Shown one piece after another: positions 21,505 to 32,222 of a stretch of 34,139 nt of DNA; the first letter of the stretch is position 1, and every line of letters starts with the position of its first letter. The position numbers were made by a program, and so were the translations under genes. This DNA is from Didymodactylos carnosus (taxonomy: Eukaryota; Rotifera; Eurotatoria; Philodinida; Philodinidae). The stretch is from NCBI GenBank assembly GCA_905250885.1, contig CAJNOQ010001240.1, positions 1 through 34,139 on the forward strand. Direction: 5' to 3'. The notes under the pieces were generated by a model that was given only the letters and a program-made list of their open reading frames with translations, ran no database searches and had not been told where the DNA came from.

Positions 21505-23878
21505 CTTCTTTCTCAAACTTCATCCGCTAATTATTTTGAAGTTTTTTCCTAATACAATTTAATGTCCTCTATAGAATTGCGCTAGAATGAACGCTTCATA
21601 TTTAAGATTGAAGTTTTTAATTAAATTTTAAAATAGGTAAAATAACTCGAAATTAATATCTCTACTGTCTATCAGAGGAAAGGACAGTGCTCGTGAAAAA
21701 CGCTTTTGGTCAAAGGAATCTTTGTCTGCTTTTTTGACTTCGAAACTTCTTTTTTACTAAATTTCTGTGTGATATTCGATACAGTTTTATGCCGTGATTT
21801 GAATAAGCCATTTGCTCTGTTAGGAAGTGCTTTTTTTTAGCTGAGAGAAAAATGAATTCTATGTGAAAAACGTTTCTTTCTTGTGAAGTCCAGGCACTAA
21901 TATGCATCATTATACAAATCCCGTAGATTCATAGATGGTAAATCGTCAGTTGAAAGAGTATCTAGTTATATATTCAGTGATTCTAAGAGAATCTCACAAT
22001 CGTGCAATAAACTAATAGTTTATAGTCCGAAAAACTCAGAAAAAGTTAAAAAACCTAGTAAAAATATTTAATTAGGCAAAAAAATACAGATTTGACATGC
22101 TGAATATTTTTTGTGCATTCGAACGTTTAGAAGTCCCTGAAAACTGCATTAGCTTCATTTGGTGTCTCAATAACCGCTAGTCGCAAAATGCCAGTCATAA
22201 GAATCTGAGAAAATCTAACATCACGACTAGAATATTGAATAATGGTTTCACTTGACTGTTGTTTTGGAAAGAACAGTTTGGGCCAGCTACCCTTATAAAA
22301 GAAACAAATGAATTGTTATTTCAAATTTTGAAAATCCGAGCAGATTTTCCAGGGCTTCACTGTCAAAAAGAATGTTTAATTTCTGATTCTAAGAATGTTA
22401 ATTTCTTTTATGTTACGAAAACATGCGTATGAAGTTTGTATGTTTTTTGACCTGGAAACTTGTGAAATTCAAAAAACTTTCCACTTGAAATAGTGTAATT
22501 ATCTCGAATAAAACGTTAGTTTTTTACTTTACTCTGGCTATTGCATGCGATATCCGTATATATCTTGCCTTCTATAGATGATGATAAAGAAAAATCTTTT
22601 TTTCACAATAGAGAGAAAATAGGAGGAAAAACACACGTATCCACTACATATATATCTATGTTCTTCTATACGCTCAGTTTTCAAGCCCTTTGACGGACAA
22701 CGTATAGGGTAGTTTCACGCAGCTCCACTCAGTATTGCATGATCTGAAAGCCGGTCAGAAATGACTCGTGTCATCGTCCAGAGCATGAAAGATCACTTAT
22801 AAATCCATACATTTTAGCTGTTCAAACGGTTCCGAGAATGGCCGCTTATAGATCACAAAAGACGATTTTACCTGTTTTCAAGCGCTCCTGAGTACTTAAA
22901 TACCAATTTCACTACTACATCTGAATTTTTCTAGCAGTGATGATCGAAAAGAGCACAAAATGTTGCATATATTCCATCAAAAATTTATTATTTCTTATCA
23001 TATTTTATACAAAGAAATCCTCGTCAAAAATCTTAGTCTCGTATTTCATAAAGAACCAGCGTTGATCCCGGATTCGTGTTTAGACTCAAAAATACTGCAT
23101 AGTGTTTTCCACTCTTCTAGATGCTTTCTGGAAGTCCAAATTTTTACAAAGATTTCTGGAAAACCGACTCCAAAAGTTTGTTCCGCCGGGTTTGAAACTT
23201 CGCGGCTTTTTTCGAGCTGCTTGATTAGTATCTAAGATAATAATATCTCAAGAAGTTCACATGTAGTTTTCGTGGAGAGAGCTCACAAAGTTCAAAAGTA
23301 GGTCTCGGATACTGTGGTATTGGAGCTAAATGGTAAGTGTTTTCGAGCTTGTTCTTGTGGTATTCAGGTAGGCTTCAGTGGAGCTTTTATTTGGCTATAA
23401 GTTTTTTAGGATTTCATTTTGTTTTGGGTTCCTTGTGATCGTTGCAAAAAGTACAGTTTTAGTCCAAAACAATGGGCCCCCAAACGAAAATTATTTTACG
23501 CATTAAAGATGAAAAAGTGGGTATCAGGGAAATAAATACGTAACGCCCGATGCTCTATCTAGCCACAAGGAACAGAGCGCTTCAAGATCTCGTAGTCTCG
23601 GAATAGTAGGTTACAAAACCCCTGAAATTCACAACTTATTGCACAGGAAAAACCGCGTTCAGAATAACTTCTCCAGGGACGACTATGGGCTTTTACATAC
23701 TTGTAGTAGCTCTACGGAAGCATCTAGCCAAACCTTCCCGGCTTTCAGTCGTGTATAAAGTGGGCGGATCTGTCCGGAATTATCCTATAGCGGCCTGACC
23801 ATGATGCGAATATAGCTCATTCAACAATAATATACAAAATAATTCTTTACTTCGGCAAAGTAAAGCAAAATAAAATTG
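21505..23878. other. Spacer with no supported gene
   Basis: No exon pattern, RNA gene or clear repeat was found. One 91-codon frame on the plus strand (22960-23235) has no ATG at its start and no recognisable motif. Just before the glycosyltransferase end there is a small hairpin (23845-23865). Confidence 0.45.
23845..23865 (-). other. Small stem-loop just after the GT8 stop codon
   Basis: CTTTACTT (23845-23852) and AAGTAAAG (23858-23865) flank a 5 bp loop, CGGCA. It lies 14 bp downstream of the stop codon of the minus-strand glycosyltransferase and so would be in its 3' untranslated region. Whether it has a role in 3' end formation or is chance cannot be decided. Confidence 0.35.
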
Positions 23879-25042
23879 TCACCATCTTAAATTCCATTTT
23901 GTTTTAATTCTGTTAATATCAACATGTGAAGTAAAGTCCTGCCAAATTTCTTTGTATAATTCATACGGTCCATCATAACCTCGTTGGTATTTGCCTAAAA
24001 ATGGTTTGAATATGGTGTAGTGCACAACTTTAAAATCCGGTCTTAATTTGTACCATAAATTTTTGTATGAACTGTAAACAGCCATATTCATGTTGTATAT
24101 TGTGGGTAATTCCAGATATCGCAATCGAAAATATTGATTTAAAAATTCTTGTTCAGCCATTATAGGATTATAATTGTCCGGTATATTATAGACACGCATC
24201 AGTTCATTGTAGACTAATTTGCTAGGATGTAAAACTATTACACCGGCATTAAATTTATATATGTATGTACCGAACCAATTATCAGTAGCAGCAGCAAATT
24301 CAAATCCGGTTCTGAATGGATTCGAAACTAAATGATGCAGATGGCTAATATCATTCATAACCACAGTATCGCTATCTAAATAGATGATTGAATCATATTG
24401 TGTAAAACTCCATAGTGTTAATTTTGTAAATTGATCTATAAAGCGTTTGTGTGTTCCTTTTAACGGTGGTTCTATTCTCGCCACTGGCAGTACTAACCAA
24501 CCAACTTCTTTCAACGCCATCAATGTATTATTTTTAATTTTATCATCCAAATACATCATGTACATTAAATGGTTCGGATGATATTTTCGAATGGAATAAC
24601 CGAGTATCAATGCACCAAGTACATAATTTTCTGTGTACAATGCACTAAAAAATACTTGACGAGCATAATTTGTATATTGTTGTTGATTAGATAAACGTTC
24701 TTCTCTTTGTTCACTAACGGTTTTTAAATTGGCACGTAGTTCACACGAAATAGTATCATGACACGCGTAATCAGAATTCATTAATTTCGAATCGAAACGT
24801 GGTTGTACAGACGAATGATAAATGTATATAATAAGAAGAGAATAAAGGATAAATAGAAGTACTTGCATAGAGTACTTCAATTTAGTCCGAGAAAGAAATA
24901 ACGAACAAAATTTGTTTCCAATAATCGATCGAATATGGGAAACTTTAGTAGTAACAAGACGTTCGTCATCGGAATCGTGTGGACTATTCGATTCACCAAA
25001 AAATGGTTGTTGTTCGGAACGTTTGTACGTGTGTCCATTCAT
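23879..25042 (-). CDS. Glycogenin-like GT8 glycosyltransferase, membrane-anchored
   Basis: A single uninterrupted frame of 387 aa starts at ATG 25042 and ends at TAA 23879-23881. The topology is type II: a polar N-terminal tail (1-58), one membrane helix at about 59-76 (VLLFILYSLLIIYIY), then a lumenal catalytic domain from about 128. GT8 hallmarks are YARQVFFSALYTENYVLGA at the start of the fold, FTKLTLW at 205-211, the metal-binding DxD as YLDSDTVV (D223, D225), FNAGVIVL at 264-271, AEQEFLN at 296-302 and VVHYTIFKPF at 339-348, where His341 and KP match the glycogenin HxxGxxKP-type motif. It would use a UDP-sugar and retain anomeric configuration, probably in the Golgi. The acceptor is unknown, and no glycogenin-style autoglucosylation tyrosine can be assigned. 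It has no intron, unlike the other two genes, which fits either retroposition or horizontal gain; neither is shown. Confidence 0.92.
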   Translation of the reverse strand: MNGHTYKRSEQQPFFGESNSPHDSDDERLVTTKVSHIRSIIGNKFCSLFLSRTKLKYSMQVLLFILYSLLIIYIYHSSVQPRFDSKLMNSDYACHDTISCELRANLKTVSEQREERLSNQQQYTNYARQVFFSALYTENYVLGALILGYSIRKYHPNHLMYMMYLDDKIKNNTLMALKEVGWLVLPVARIEPPLKGTHKRFIDQFTKLTLWSFTQYDSIIYLDSDTVVMNDISHLHHLVSNPFRTGFEFAAATDNWFGTYIYKFNAGVIVLHPSKLVYNELMRVYNIPDNYNPIMAEQEFLNQYFRLRYLELPTIYNMNMAVYSSYKNLWYKLRPDFKVVHYTIFKPFLGKYQRGYDGPYELYKEIWQDFTSHVDINRIKTKWNLRW

Positions 25043-25780
25043 TGTTAGATGATTTGCTATATCTAATCAATATTACCAAAATTTCTCTGAAAAGAGAAAT
25101 ACAAGATATTGAAAAATCTTTCAATATTTTATCAAGATCGCTTACTAAGATTTTTGTTCTGGCACAATAGACAAAGGTGCAAAATATCGTAACTCTAATA
25201 TTATTACGATTAATGGGCAATATAATCAAATTAAAAAAAACGATAACAGTAGTGTGAAGTTAAAAAACGCTGCTGTTATCGTGTTTTTATTTGATATCGT
25301 AACTCTATTAGAGAATTTTTTATAGTAGACTTTTTTAGGAATGAGGCATGATATACAAACTTTAAATATTATCATTTAAGATTTTATATTTCTCGATGAG
25401 ATTACAGCGCTTAGTGATTGATACACATTAATCTATTGAATCACATTTTTACCTTTTGCGTTCAAAATTTTTTTTATTTATACTCTGATTGATGTCATGA
25501 CTGTTGCTATGTCAGTATGAGCAGAACAAAAAACAGAAAATGTCATCAAATAGTCACCTCTTGATGGCTATGACAACATGCTGAGCAAAATAAGACTCAC
25601 AATAATATTTCTCAATCATAATTCAAATTTCTCGATCTCAGTCATATTGTGTGTACAATTTTCAAAAGATAGTATCGAATTTTATTCGGTGTTGCTAGCT
25701 CGTTTGCCGGAGGTATGACATGAAGAACAATAATTGATTCACAGAAATCAAAATAAGGAATCCATATGAAGATTTTTATA
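25043..25780. other. Upstream flank of the glycosyltransferase
   Basis: No gene was seen. It holds short palindromes (for example TTTCTCTGAAAAGAGAAA at 25080-25097) and a small inverted repeat at 25225-25295. The promoter of the minus-strand glycosyltransferase should lie here, but no element could be identified. Confidence 0.4.
25225..25295. repeat. Small inverted repeat bordered by direct repeats
   Basis: ATCAAATTAAAAAAAACGAT..ACAGTAG (about 25225-25252) pairs with CTGCTGT..ATCG..TTTGAT (25270-25295) with a few mismatches. ATATCGTAACTCTA occurs on both sides, at about 25185 and 25294, as a direct repeat. The arrangement resembles a tiny MITE, but the direct repeats are longer and further out than a normal target-site duplication. 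Confidence 0.5.
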
Positions 25781-26290
25781 CCCTTCACGATTTGAACACG
25801 AGTTGAAATTTTTTCTCACATGTGTACACGACAACATAGTCTTGTTTTTGAGAATTCTACGTGTGAACATGTGTGGAAGATACCGGTACGCACGTGAAGA
25901 GGCGTGGACAGGAAAAGATTCTATGTATTCACACGTGAAACATTTCGTTGACTCGTGAACTATCGTGGAAGATAACTTTTCATACGAAAACACGGGTGAA
26001 ATATTCTTCTTCTATGTGATCACGAGTGTAGCAACATTTTTATAAATGTTAATGGCGCAAATTAGTACTTTTTCAAATTTTTTTTAGTCATGAACACAGA
26101 TGAAACATTTTCTTTTACATGTGAACGTGAAATAAATTCATGTCATCACTCGTAATCACTCGTGAAAAACAGTTGCTATTTGTGTTCACACTAGAAATGA
26201 TGAATAATTGATCGTTGACGCACGTGAAGCACTTTTAATTGAAGTGCGAATGCACAGGCTCAGTTATTTGCATCGTTACCATGCGTGACA
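25781..26290 (+). repeat. Degenerate minisatellite around CACGTGAA
   Basis: Variants of a word close to CACGTGAAACATTTT recur every few tens of bases: CACGTGAAG, CACACGTGAAACATT, ACTCGTGAAC, CACGGGTGAAA, CACGAGTG, ATGTGAACGTGAAA, ACTCGTGAAAA and CGCACGTGAAGC. The unit is too diverged to fix a period by eye. Related words recur at about 27460-27600 and 28430-28490, so the array seems to be broken into patches. CACGTG is palindromic, the E-box core. Confidence 0.6.
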
Positions 26291-27589
26291 CAAAACTTTT
26301 TCTTGTATTTACCGGTGAAAGTATTAAGTGAAGTATTACCATATTTGGAAGTAATACTCGACGCGCAAACACAATGCAGATGGATTCAATGTTTGCGTGG
26401 CCACTCCTATGAAAAATGTTTCATAGCATGCCATCAATCAAACTCTTCCTTTCCAGTAGTGAAATCTTGAATAGCGAATCTGACACATCGTGCAATAATT
26501 TCCTATGTGACAGTTTCGTTAATTTACCGACACTTTTATATAATAGAGAATAGCAAGAAGAGAAGAAGAACTAAAAGGTATATGATGCACAAAACGACAA
26601 ATTCTGAACGAAAGAGAAGAGAAACTATTCAGACAGACTATAGTTCGTAGTATAGTATCCAATACACAATCACTACAGTTTTACTGAATATAGTAAACAT
26701 ACTAATAGAGCGAATAAAACATAATTTTTGACTATGGTCTCCACATTCGAAAAGATTACATTTTTACTGTGCGAATACCGAACTTTTTTGTTTATTTTTA
26801 ATGCTTTGTGTATTATCAATCGATAGCGAAAGAATTGATGAATGATTCATTATTCTCTCAACAAGCGAGAGACTTTATGCATTCCATCGCTTGAAACTGT
26901 CAAAAATAAAGTGTGTAAATGACACAAATAAAGTGAACGCGAAGTCGATTCCCAGCGACCGTCTAGAATGCACGACGGTGTGTAAAGTACATGTTAAGAA
27001 GTGACTGTCTGACTCTGCACACTGAGACCAATGATATAGTCTACTTGTCTAAACTATCTGTGCTGGAAGTGCCTCAGATTGATCAATCGATTGTTCAAAT
27101 CTAAAATACGGCGATGTTTCTTTTTCACTTTTTTTTATCCGTTTCTGCTGGAAATGACAGCACAGACTACACACTTTCGAAGATTGATCATGATTCCGAA
27201 ATTACTTTTTCATTTGAATCAGTAGTTCGGAAGAAAAATGAAAAATAAGAAATCTTTTTAACACACCTAGCTCTTTACACATTGAGGTTGACCATCTAGA
27301 GAAGGTACACACTTTTCGATATCAAGTGAACGTTTAGAAGATTTACACAGCTAGTAAAACACTTTATTTTTTACAGTGTATAAATAGGAAAAAATAGATG
27401 CAACTATGTAAAACGAGATTTGCATAAATACAAGTGAGTACAACCAGGAAACATTTTTATCGCTTGTTGACACGAATGAGAAAAATGTTCTCGGATGTTA
27501 ACACATTACACCTTTAGCCTAATGTGTTTACACGAGGAGGAAGATAAATGTATACCTTGTTCACAATCAACAAATCATTTTTCACGTGC
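26291..27589. other. Spacer with no supported gene
   Basis: Nothing convincing was found on either strand. A 61-codon frame at 26285-26470 starts without ATG and overlaps the edge of the minisatellite. Scattered CACGTG-like and ACACGA words appear near the right end (27460-27590). Confidence 0.4.
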
Positions 27590-28025
27590 ATTCACCTATG
27601 ACCATACAAAAATGTATTCAACCGTATTTGTTTAAAACCCATTTCATATTTCTTTTGACGTTCTGAAGACATGAAATTTTAAAAAAAATTCATTTAAACA
27701 AATTTTGCGTTCTACTTGCATTTAGGGGAATTTTATTTTCAAAACACATTTAAATGTTTTAAAACCAAAATATTTGATTAAATTTTTGAGTACAAAATAC
27801 ATTTAGATGCCTTTCGTATCAGAAATTTCGTCAAATGCATTTTCGAAATAAAATCAGTTCAAAGATTTTTTATTCTGAAAATTGTTTAAATGTATTTAGT
27901 AATAAAGAGATTTGAATAGATTCAGGTACTTTAACTAAAAATGCATTCACATGGATTAATAAAAACAATGCATTTAAATAGATTTATTGTAAAAATGCAT
28001 TTGACGAGATTTCAAATAGGATGTG
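27590..28025 (+). repeat. Degenerate minisatellite around CATTTAAA
   Basis: Words close to AAAATGCATTTAAATAGATTT recur about ten times with drift (ACATTTAAATG, ACATTTAGATG, AAATGCATTTTCG, AAATGTATTTAG, AATGCATTCACATGGATT, AATGCATTTAAATAGATT, AATGCATTTGACGAGATT). Spacing is about 30-45 bp. It is AT-rich, non-coding, and distinct from the CACGTGAA array next to it. Confidence 0.6.
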
Positions 28026-28494
28026 AAAATAAAAGGTCTCGGAAGGAAATAGAGACAGTAAAGCTCTCTGGAAAATGTCAGTTAAGCATCTCTGCATAAA
28101 AGATCTTGAAAAATTTTATTTATTTTTTTATTCTCCAGAAAAGATCTTGGAATAATTAATTAATTAATAAAAAGTAAAACCTCTCACACCCGCGTATATT
28201 ATACCTTCCAAACAGTGCAGTCTTTGACAAAACGATTTTTCAATGCGAAACTTTTTCCAACACTTCCAAGCATATGGCACAAATAAAACAAAGAGAATTA
28301 GTCCAGTGTTCTAGTCTTGTTGTAATGCTAATTTTATTTTTTTTGGATGTCTTCTTCCCCTACATTTACCAGTAAGTTGTAGCACGTATTATTTAGGCGT
28401 GTTGTCTTATCGAAAGACTTTTACACGTCAGTTCATGTTTGGAATGTTCACACGTGAAACTACCGTGAACGAGTTTTTCACGCGTGTTAGAGAC

Positions 28495-28556
28495 CAAATT
28501 CACGAAAAAAGCGACAAATTAACCATAGTTAATTTGTTGCTTTTTTCGTGAATTTG
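28495..28556. repeat. 29 bp hairpin with a 4 bp loop
   Basis: 28495-28523 (CAAATTCACGAAAAAAGCGA..) and 28528-28556 are reverse complements at 28 of 29 positions around the loop CATA. It lies between CACGTGAA-type repeat words. On either strand the transcript would form a strong stem. It could be a tiny MITE; no target-site duplication is obvious. Confidence 0.85.
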
Positions 28557-28781
28557 ATTGACACTATAGTGTTTACCCTTAACTGATATGTATCTTGTGG
28601 CTATCCATGAATGGTCGGTCACCCGTGTAAAGCAATGTTTCAACAAAATACTACAAAAAAGTTCCGCGGGTGATCACATCGAACACCCGGTGTAAAGAGG
28701 ATATCAAAATTTTCACATGGGAAATAGTCGATCTTTGCAGAAAAACCTCGACACTATCTTTTGAAAAAACTATAAGATTCA

Positions 28782-29571
28782 TTGCACGTAAGCCACGATC
28801 TACTGCCGTAGGGAGGTGTCCAGACTCAAAAAATACTTCAATTTTTTTCGGTCTCATATGGAAGAACAAACATTTCTGAATAACATGATATTTGACAATT
28901 GAAAAAATAATGTATGATTACTGAGCTATGAAGTTTTCAAAAATAGTCCTGACGCAAAAATAGCAATTTGAGCATGAGAGTTCGGTTCCAGTAAAATTAA
29001 AATATCGCAGATATCTATTGTCAACCGAGTTTTTGAACATTAAAACCCGATTTTCGTCATAAAAAAACTCTTTCGTCGAAACTAACATCATATTCCTACT
29101 CAGCAAAAGTTCGAAGGAGACATCCCTAAAGGCAGTTTTTGATGCTGAGCAGAAATATGACGTTAGTTTCGACGAAAGTGTTTTTATGGCGAAAATCGGG
29201 TTTTAATGTTCAAAAACTCGGAAACACACATAAAAAAAAACACATAAAAAACACACACATGGTGGCATATGTGACTAAGGTCATCCGTAGTCTGGACATC
29301 AACTTAAATGACTTTTGGGGAAAGCTTCATGAACAGATAACCTTTTAGGGCTTTTACTAACTCAATATCCACTATCGATCGAGATATAAATCATGAAAAC
29401 GGAGATGGGTACATGAATAGGTTCCCCCATGAGTAGTCATCCATTATTTTTTCAATCGCCAGATATCATGTTATTCAGAAATGTTTGTTCTTCCATATGA
29501 GACCGAAAAAAATCGAAGTATTTTTTGAGTCTGAACACTCTCTGTGGCAGTAGGTCGTGGTTTACGTGCAA
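28782..29571. mobile_element. Foldback element with inner and outer arm pairs
   Basis: The outer arms are 28782-28919 and 29435-29571 (TTGCACGTAAGCCACGATCT at the left tip, its complement at the right tip). The inner arms are 29025-29104 and 29144-29221 (CCGAGTTTTTGAACATTAAA at the left). The left spacer is 105 bp and the right spacer 213 bp. The extra length on the right includes a tract of ACACATAAAAA words (29222-29260) and looks like a later insertion or expansion. No protein is encoded; frames on both strands here are arm shadows. Confidence 0.8.
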
Positions 29572-29779
29572 CGGCTGTTAAGGGAAGGACAAAACATGGC
29601 TGAGATCAAGAAGTTTGAATTTATGAGTAACGTTATGCGAAGAATCGAATGAGAGCAACATTACATTGAACTATAATTTTTTGTCGTATTATAGACTTTC
29701 ACTTGTTCATGTTTGATCGTTACAACCCGTCTCTTAAAGGCTGTAGATGACCTGTTTCTGACTGCACTCTAAAAAATAC

Positions 29780-30620
29780 TCCGTCTTAAAGCAACACGGT
29801 ATAAGTTTGCTCCCGATTACACGAATACATCCTTTTTTTTTCAATTCGGAATAGAATAAGACGTTTTGAAGGTCTTATTCCAAGACGGATCAATTTTATA
29901 CGTCTTTTTTCCATTAGCAGTTTATTTTCAAGGATAGTTCTGTTGTACAGAACAGGAAGAGTACCACAAGCAATGATCGTCAATGATTTTTGGTAAGAAA
30001 TCAAAATAAATTAACAAGTGTTTTTTGAAGAAATCATTGGACTGGAATCAAAGTGACGAACGCACAGTAAAAGTGATGATTTTGATATTTTAAACTCGAT
30101 TGTTTGAAATAAAGAAATTTTTATTTTACTACCGCTTTTTCGTTACAGAAAAGTTGAACAAACAAGCCGACTTTAACATCTCAAAATCATTTTCCTTCTT
30201 TAACCGCACTAAACTCGCATGACTCGTAGAGAAATTATGACAATGAATGTCTTTTCTCTGGCTAAACCTCAGGACGACGATTAGTAAGTGGATCGGTAGC
30301 CGACACTGAAGATCGAATCACCAAATTATTTTGATGGACGTCTCACGTATATATTTTCAACTGTGTTGAGAGAAAAGTTACAGAAGAGCAGTCTCGAGGA
30401 CTACGTGCGTAATAAGGATCAATTCAAGTTTCCAAGGCTTGAGCTTTTCTGTAACGAAAAAGGGGTTGTAAAATAAAATTTATTTAAAAGAGATGAATAA
30501 TTTCTTCGTCGGTTATAGAAATAAGTACGGAAGAACAATCTGCACAAACAAACGTCTTAAAATAAGACGAATGAAATAGAAAGACGATTAGTATAAGCCG
30601 GATCTCGTTTAGAAAAAGCA
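29780..30620. repeat. Inverted repeat region with CGTCTTA words
   Basis: The clearest arms are about 30120-30168 (TTATTTTACTACCGCTTTTT then CGTTACAGAAAAG) and 30436-30479 (CTTTTCTGTAACGAAAAAGG). CGTCTT/AAGACG words recur on both sides (29783, 29857, 29873, 29902, 30554, 30567, 30590), which suggests a larger, older palindromic element of about 800 bp. No gene was seen. Confidence 0.5.
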
Positions 30621-31161
30621 TTTTTTACTGCTCGACTCAAATAACAAAACTAATTATTTGTTTAATATGTTTTGGTACAATTATATGGCTTAATAGAACA
30701 TGGAGGCTTTTTTATATGTATGCATTAAAACTTACACGAAATTTAAACTACGTATGTGTCGCCGCTTATTTTTCTCTTCGCTAGAAACATGTTAAGTGAC
30801 ATTTTTCAAAATATCGTTCTTACCTAATATGGTGACCCAGACATATAATTGTTTATACAATTGTTTCCGAGTCTCTTTATCAGTTCGATATGAACCATGA
30901 AGCGAGAAACACAAGACGATTCAAAATAACGCATGAACAAACCAGGTTGAAATTTATACTATTCTACAAAATACGATGCCAATTTATTGATTAAAATTAT
31001 GCACGATGAAAATATAATTTTGTTCTCTGTTGTATAAATGTCAAAAAAGAACCAAAAATGATTTACCGTGATTCCATGTAAGTGCAGAAAATAAAAATAA
31101 AACATTCTAGTTAATAGAGCTCCTAAAAAATATCAAATTTACTGTTCTGAAAAGAAATAAT

Positions 31162-31762
31162 TTAATTTCAATAGAACTGCGACAAACAACGATTTTCTTC
31201 TCTTTTCTTTTTCTCTCTTATTCCGTTATGATAGCGTTGTGAAAAAGAATACACTACAAAAAAATCGTAGATTAAAAAACGAAAACGAGTTTTTCATTTT
31301 GTAAGTATACCGAACGCTTTTTCGTTTTTCAAAACCTATAAAAAAAAAACTTTCCACTAGTACGATCACACATAATATTAGGTTGGCAACAAAGTTTTTG
31401 CGTTTTTTCTAAAGATGGAGGAAAGAAAAAACACAAAAACTTTGTTGCCAATCTAATAATCGGCTGCTCAAAAGGATTATTGCTGATATTGAAATACAGA
31501 ATCCGATAGTTTGTGAAGGTATTGGTTTAATTTAGTACAAAAATGACTGAGTTATGAGCGAAAAAGTGAACAAGAGTCGCTTATAGCTAGAAATGTTACT
31601 GTGTTCTGTTCTTTTCTGTTTCCTTTCCGTGGTCTCGTTCGAAGTGTATATTCTAGCTATACTTGAAGCATAGTCTATATTCTTCTTCACAACTCTATCA
31701 TAACGGAATAAGGGAGAGAAAAAGAAAAGAAAATCGCTATTTGTCGCCGCTCTAATTTCAAA
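31162..31762. repeat. Inverted repeat with arms of about 90 bp
   Basis: The left arm, about 31162-31253, includes TCTCTCTTATTCCGTTATGA. The right arm, about 31678-31762, includes TCATAACGGAATAAGGGAGA. Both are also matched at CGACAAACAACGATTTTC and GAAAATCGCTATTTGTCG. The loop of about 420 bp contains the mariner MITE at 31378-31456. The minus-strand frame over the right arm is a shadow. Confidence 0.65.
31378..31456. mobile_element. 79 bp mariner-type MITE
   Basis: The ends read TTAGGTTGGCAACAAAGTTT on the plus strand and TTAGATTGGCAACAAAGTTT on the minus strand. They match at 29 of the first 31 bases. TA lies on both sides (31376-31377 and 31457-31458), the normal target of Tc1/mariner elements, and the TTAGGTTGGC start is typical of mariner ends. 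Only about 17 bp separate the two terminal repeats, so it can do nothing alone and would have moved with a mariner transposase from elsewhere. Confidence 0.88.
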
Positions 31763-32222
31763 AATAGAATCCATAGATAGAACTACAGTTGTGAGCCCGT
31801 GAAAAAAGAATTCAAGTTTCGTTACTCATTCGTAGAGATATAGAGAAAGCAAAAGAAAGAGAGAACATGAAATTCCATAGTTGCACCATACATGTAATAG
31901 AGATGTATCAAATAGGACATCCGCTTAGTTTTTTTCAGCTACTTGGCATATATACAGGTATGAAAGTAGGTAGATAAACTGAGTAGGAAGGAACTCGTCG
32001 GATAAGGATAACTTTTGATAGAAAATTGTACTTCCCTTATTTATAAACTCCATAAAGTGTACAATAAAAAGATATGAGATTCAACGGTCGCTAAATAGGC
32101 TGCGCACTAATTCGTAGAGAAACTAGTTCACTTTTGTTGTCGATACTCTTGAAAGATTATTGTTTTTTGTCATTTTAAAGAAGAATTTTTTTTCAAATAT
32201 TTTACATGTATTTTTATCTTAG

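Noticed and set aside
22960-23235. A 91-codon plus-strand frame
   Set aside because: It starts at TTG, has no recognisable domain or splice context, and cannot be told from chance.
24979-25229. Short frames at the 5' end of the glycosyltransferase
   Set aside because: The plus-strand frame overlaps the GT8 N-terminus and the minus-strand frame runs through its upstream palindromes; neither has a motif.
28651-29348. Short frames on both strands, two of them sharing an MLSRNM-type start
   Set aside because: Their similarity to each other simply reflects the inner and outer arms of the foldback at 28782-29571.
31939-31962. A 19-20 bp micro-exon between TTTTTTTCAG and GTATGA
   Set aside because: Splice signals are good but there is no adjoining exon to join; such pairs are expected by chance in T-rich DNA.
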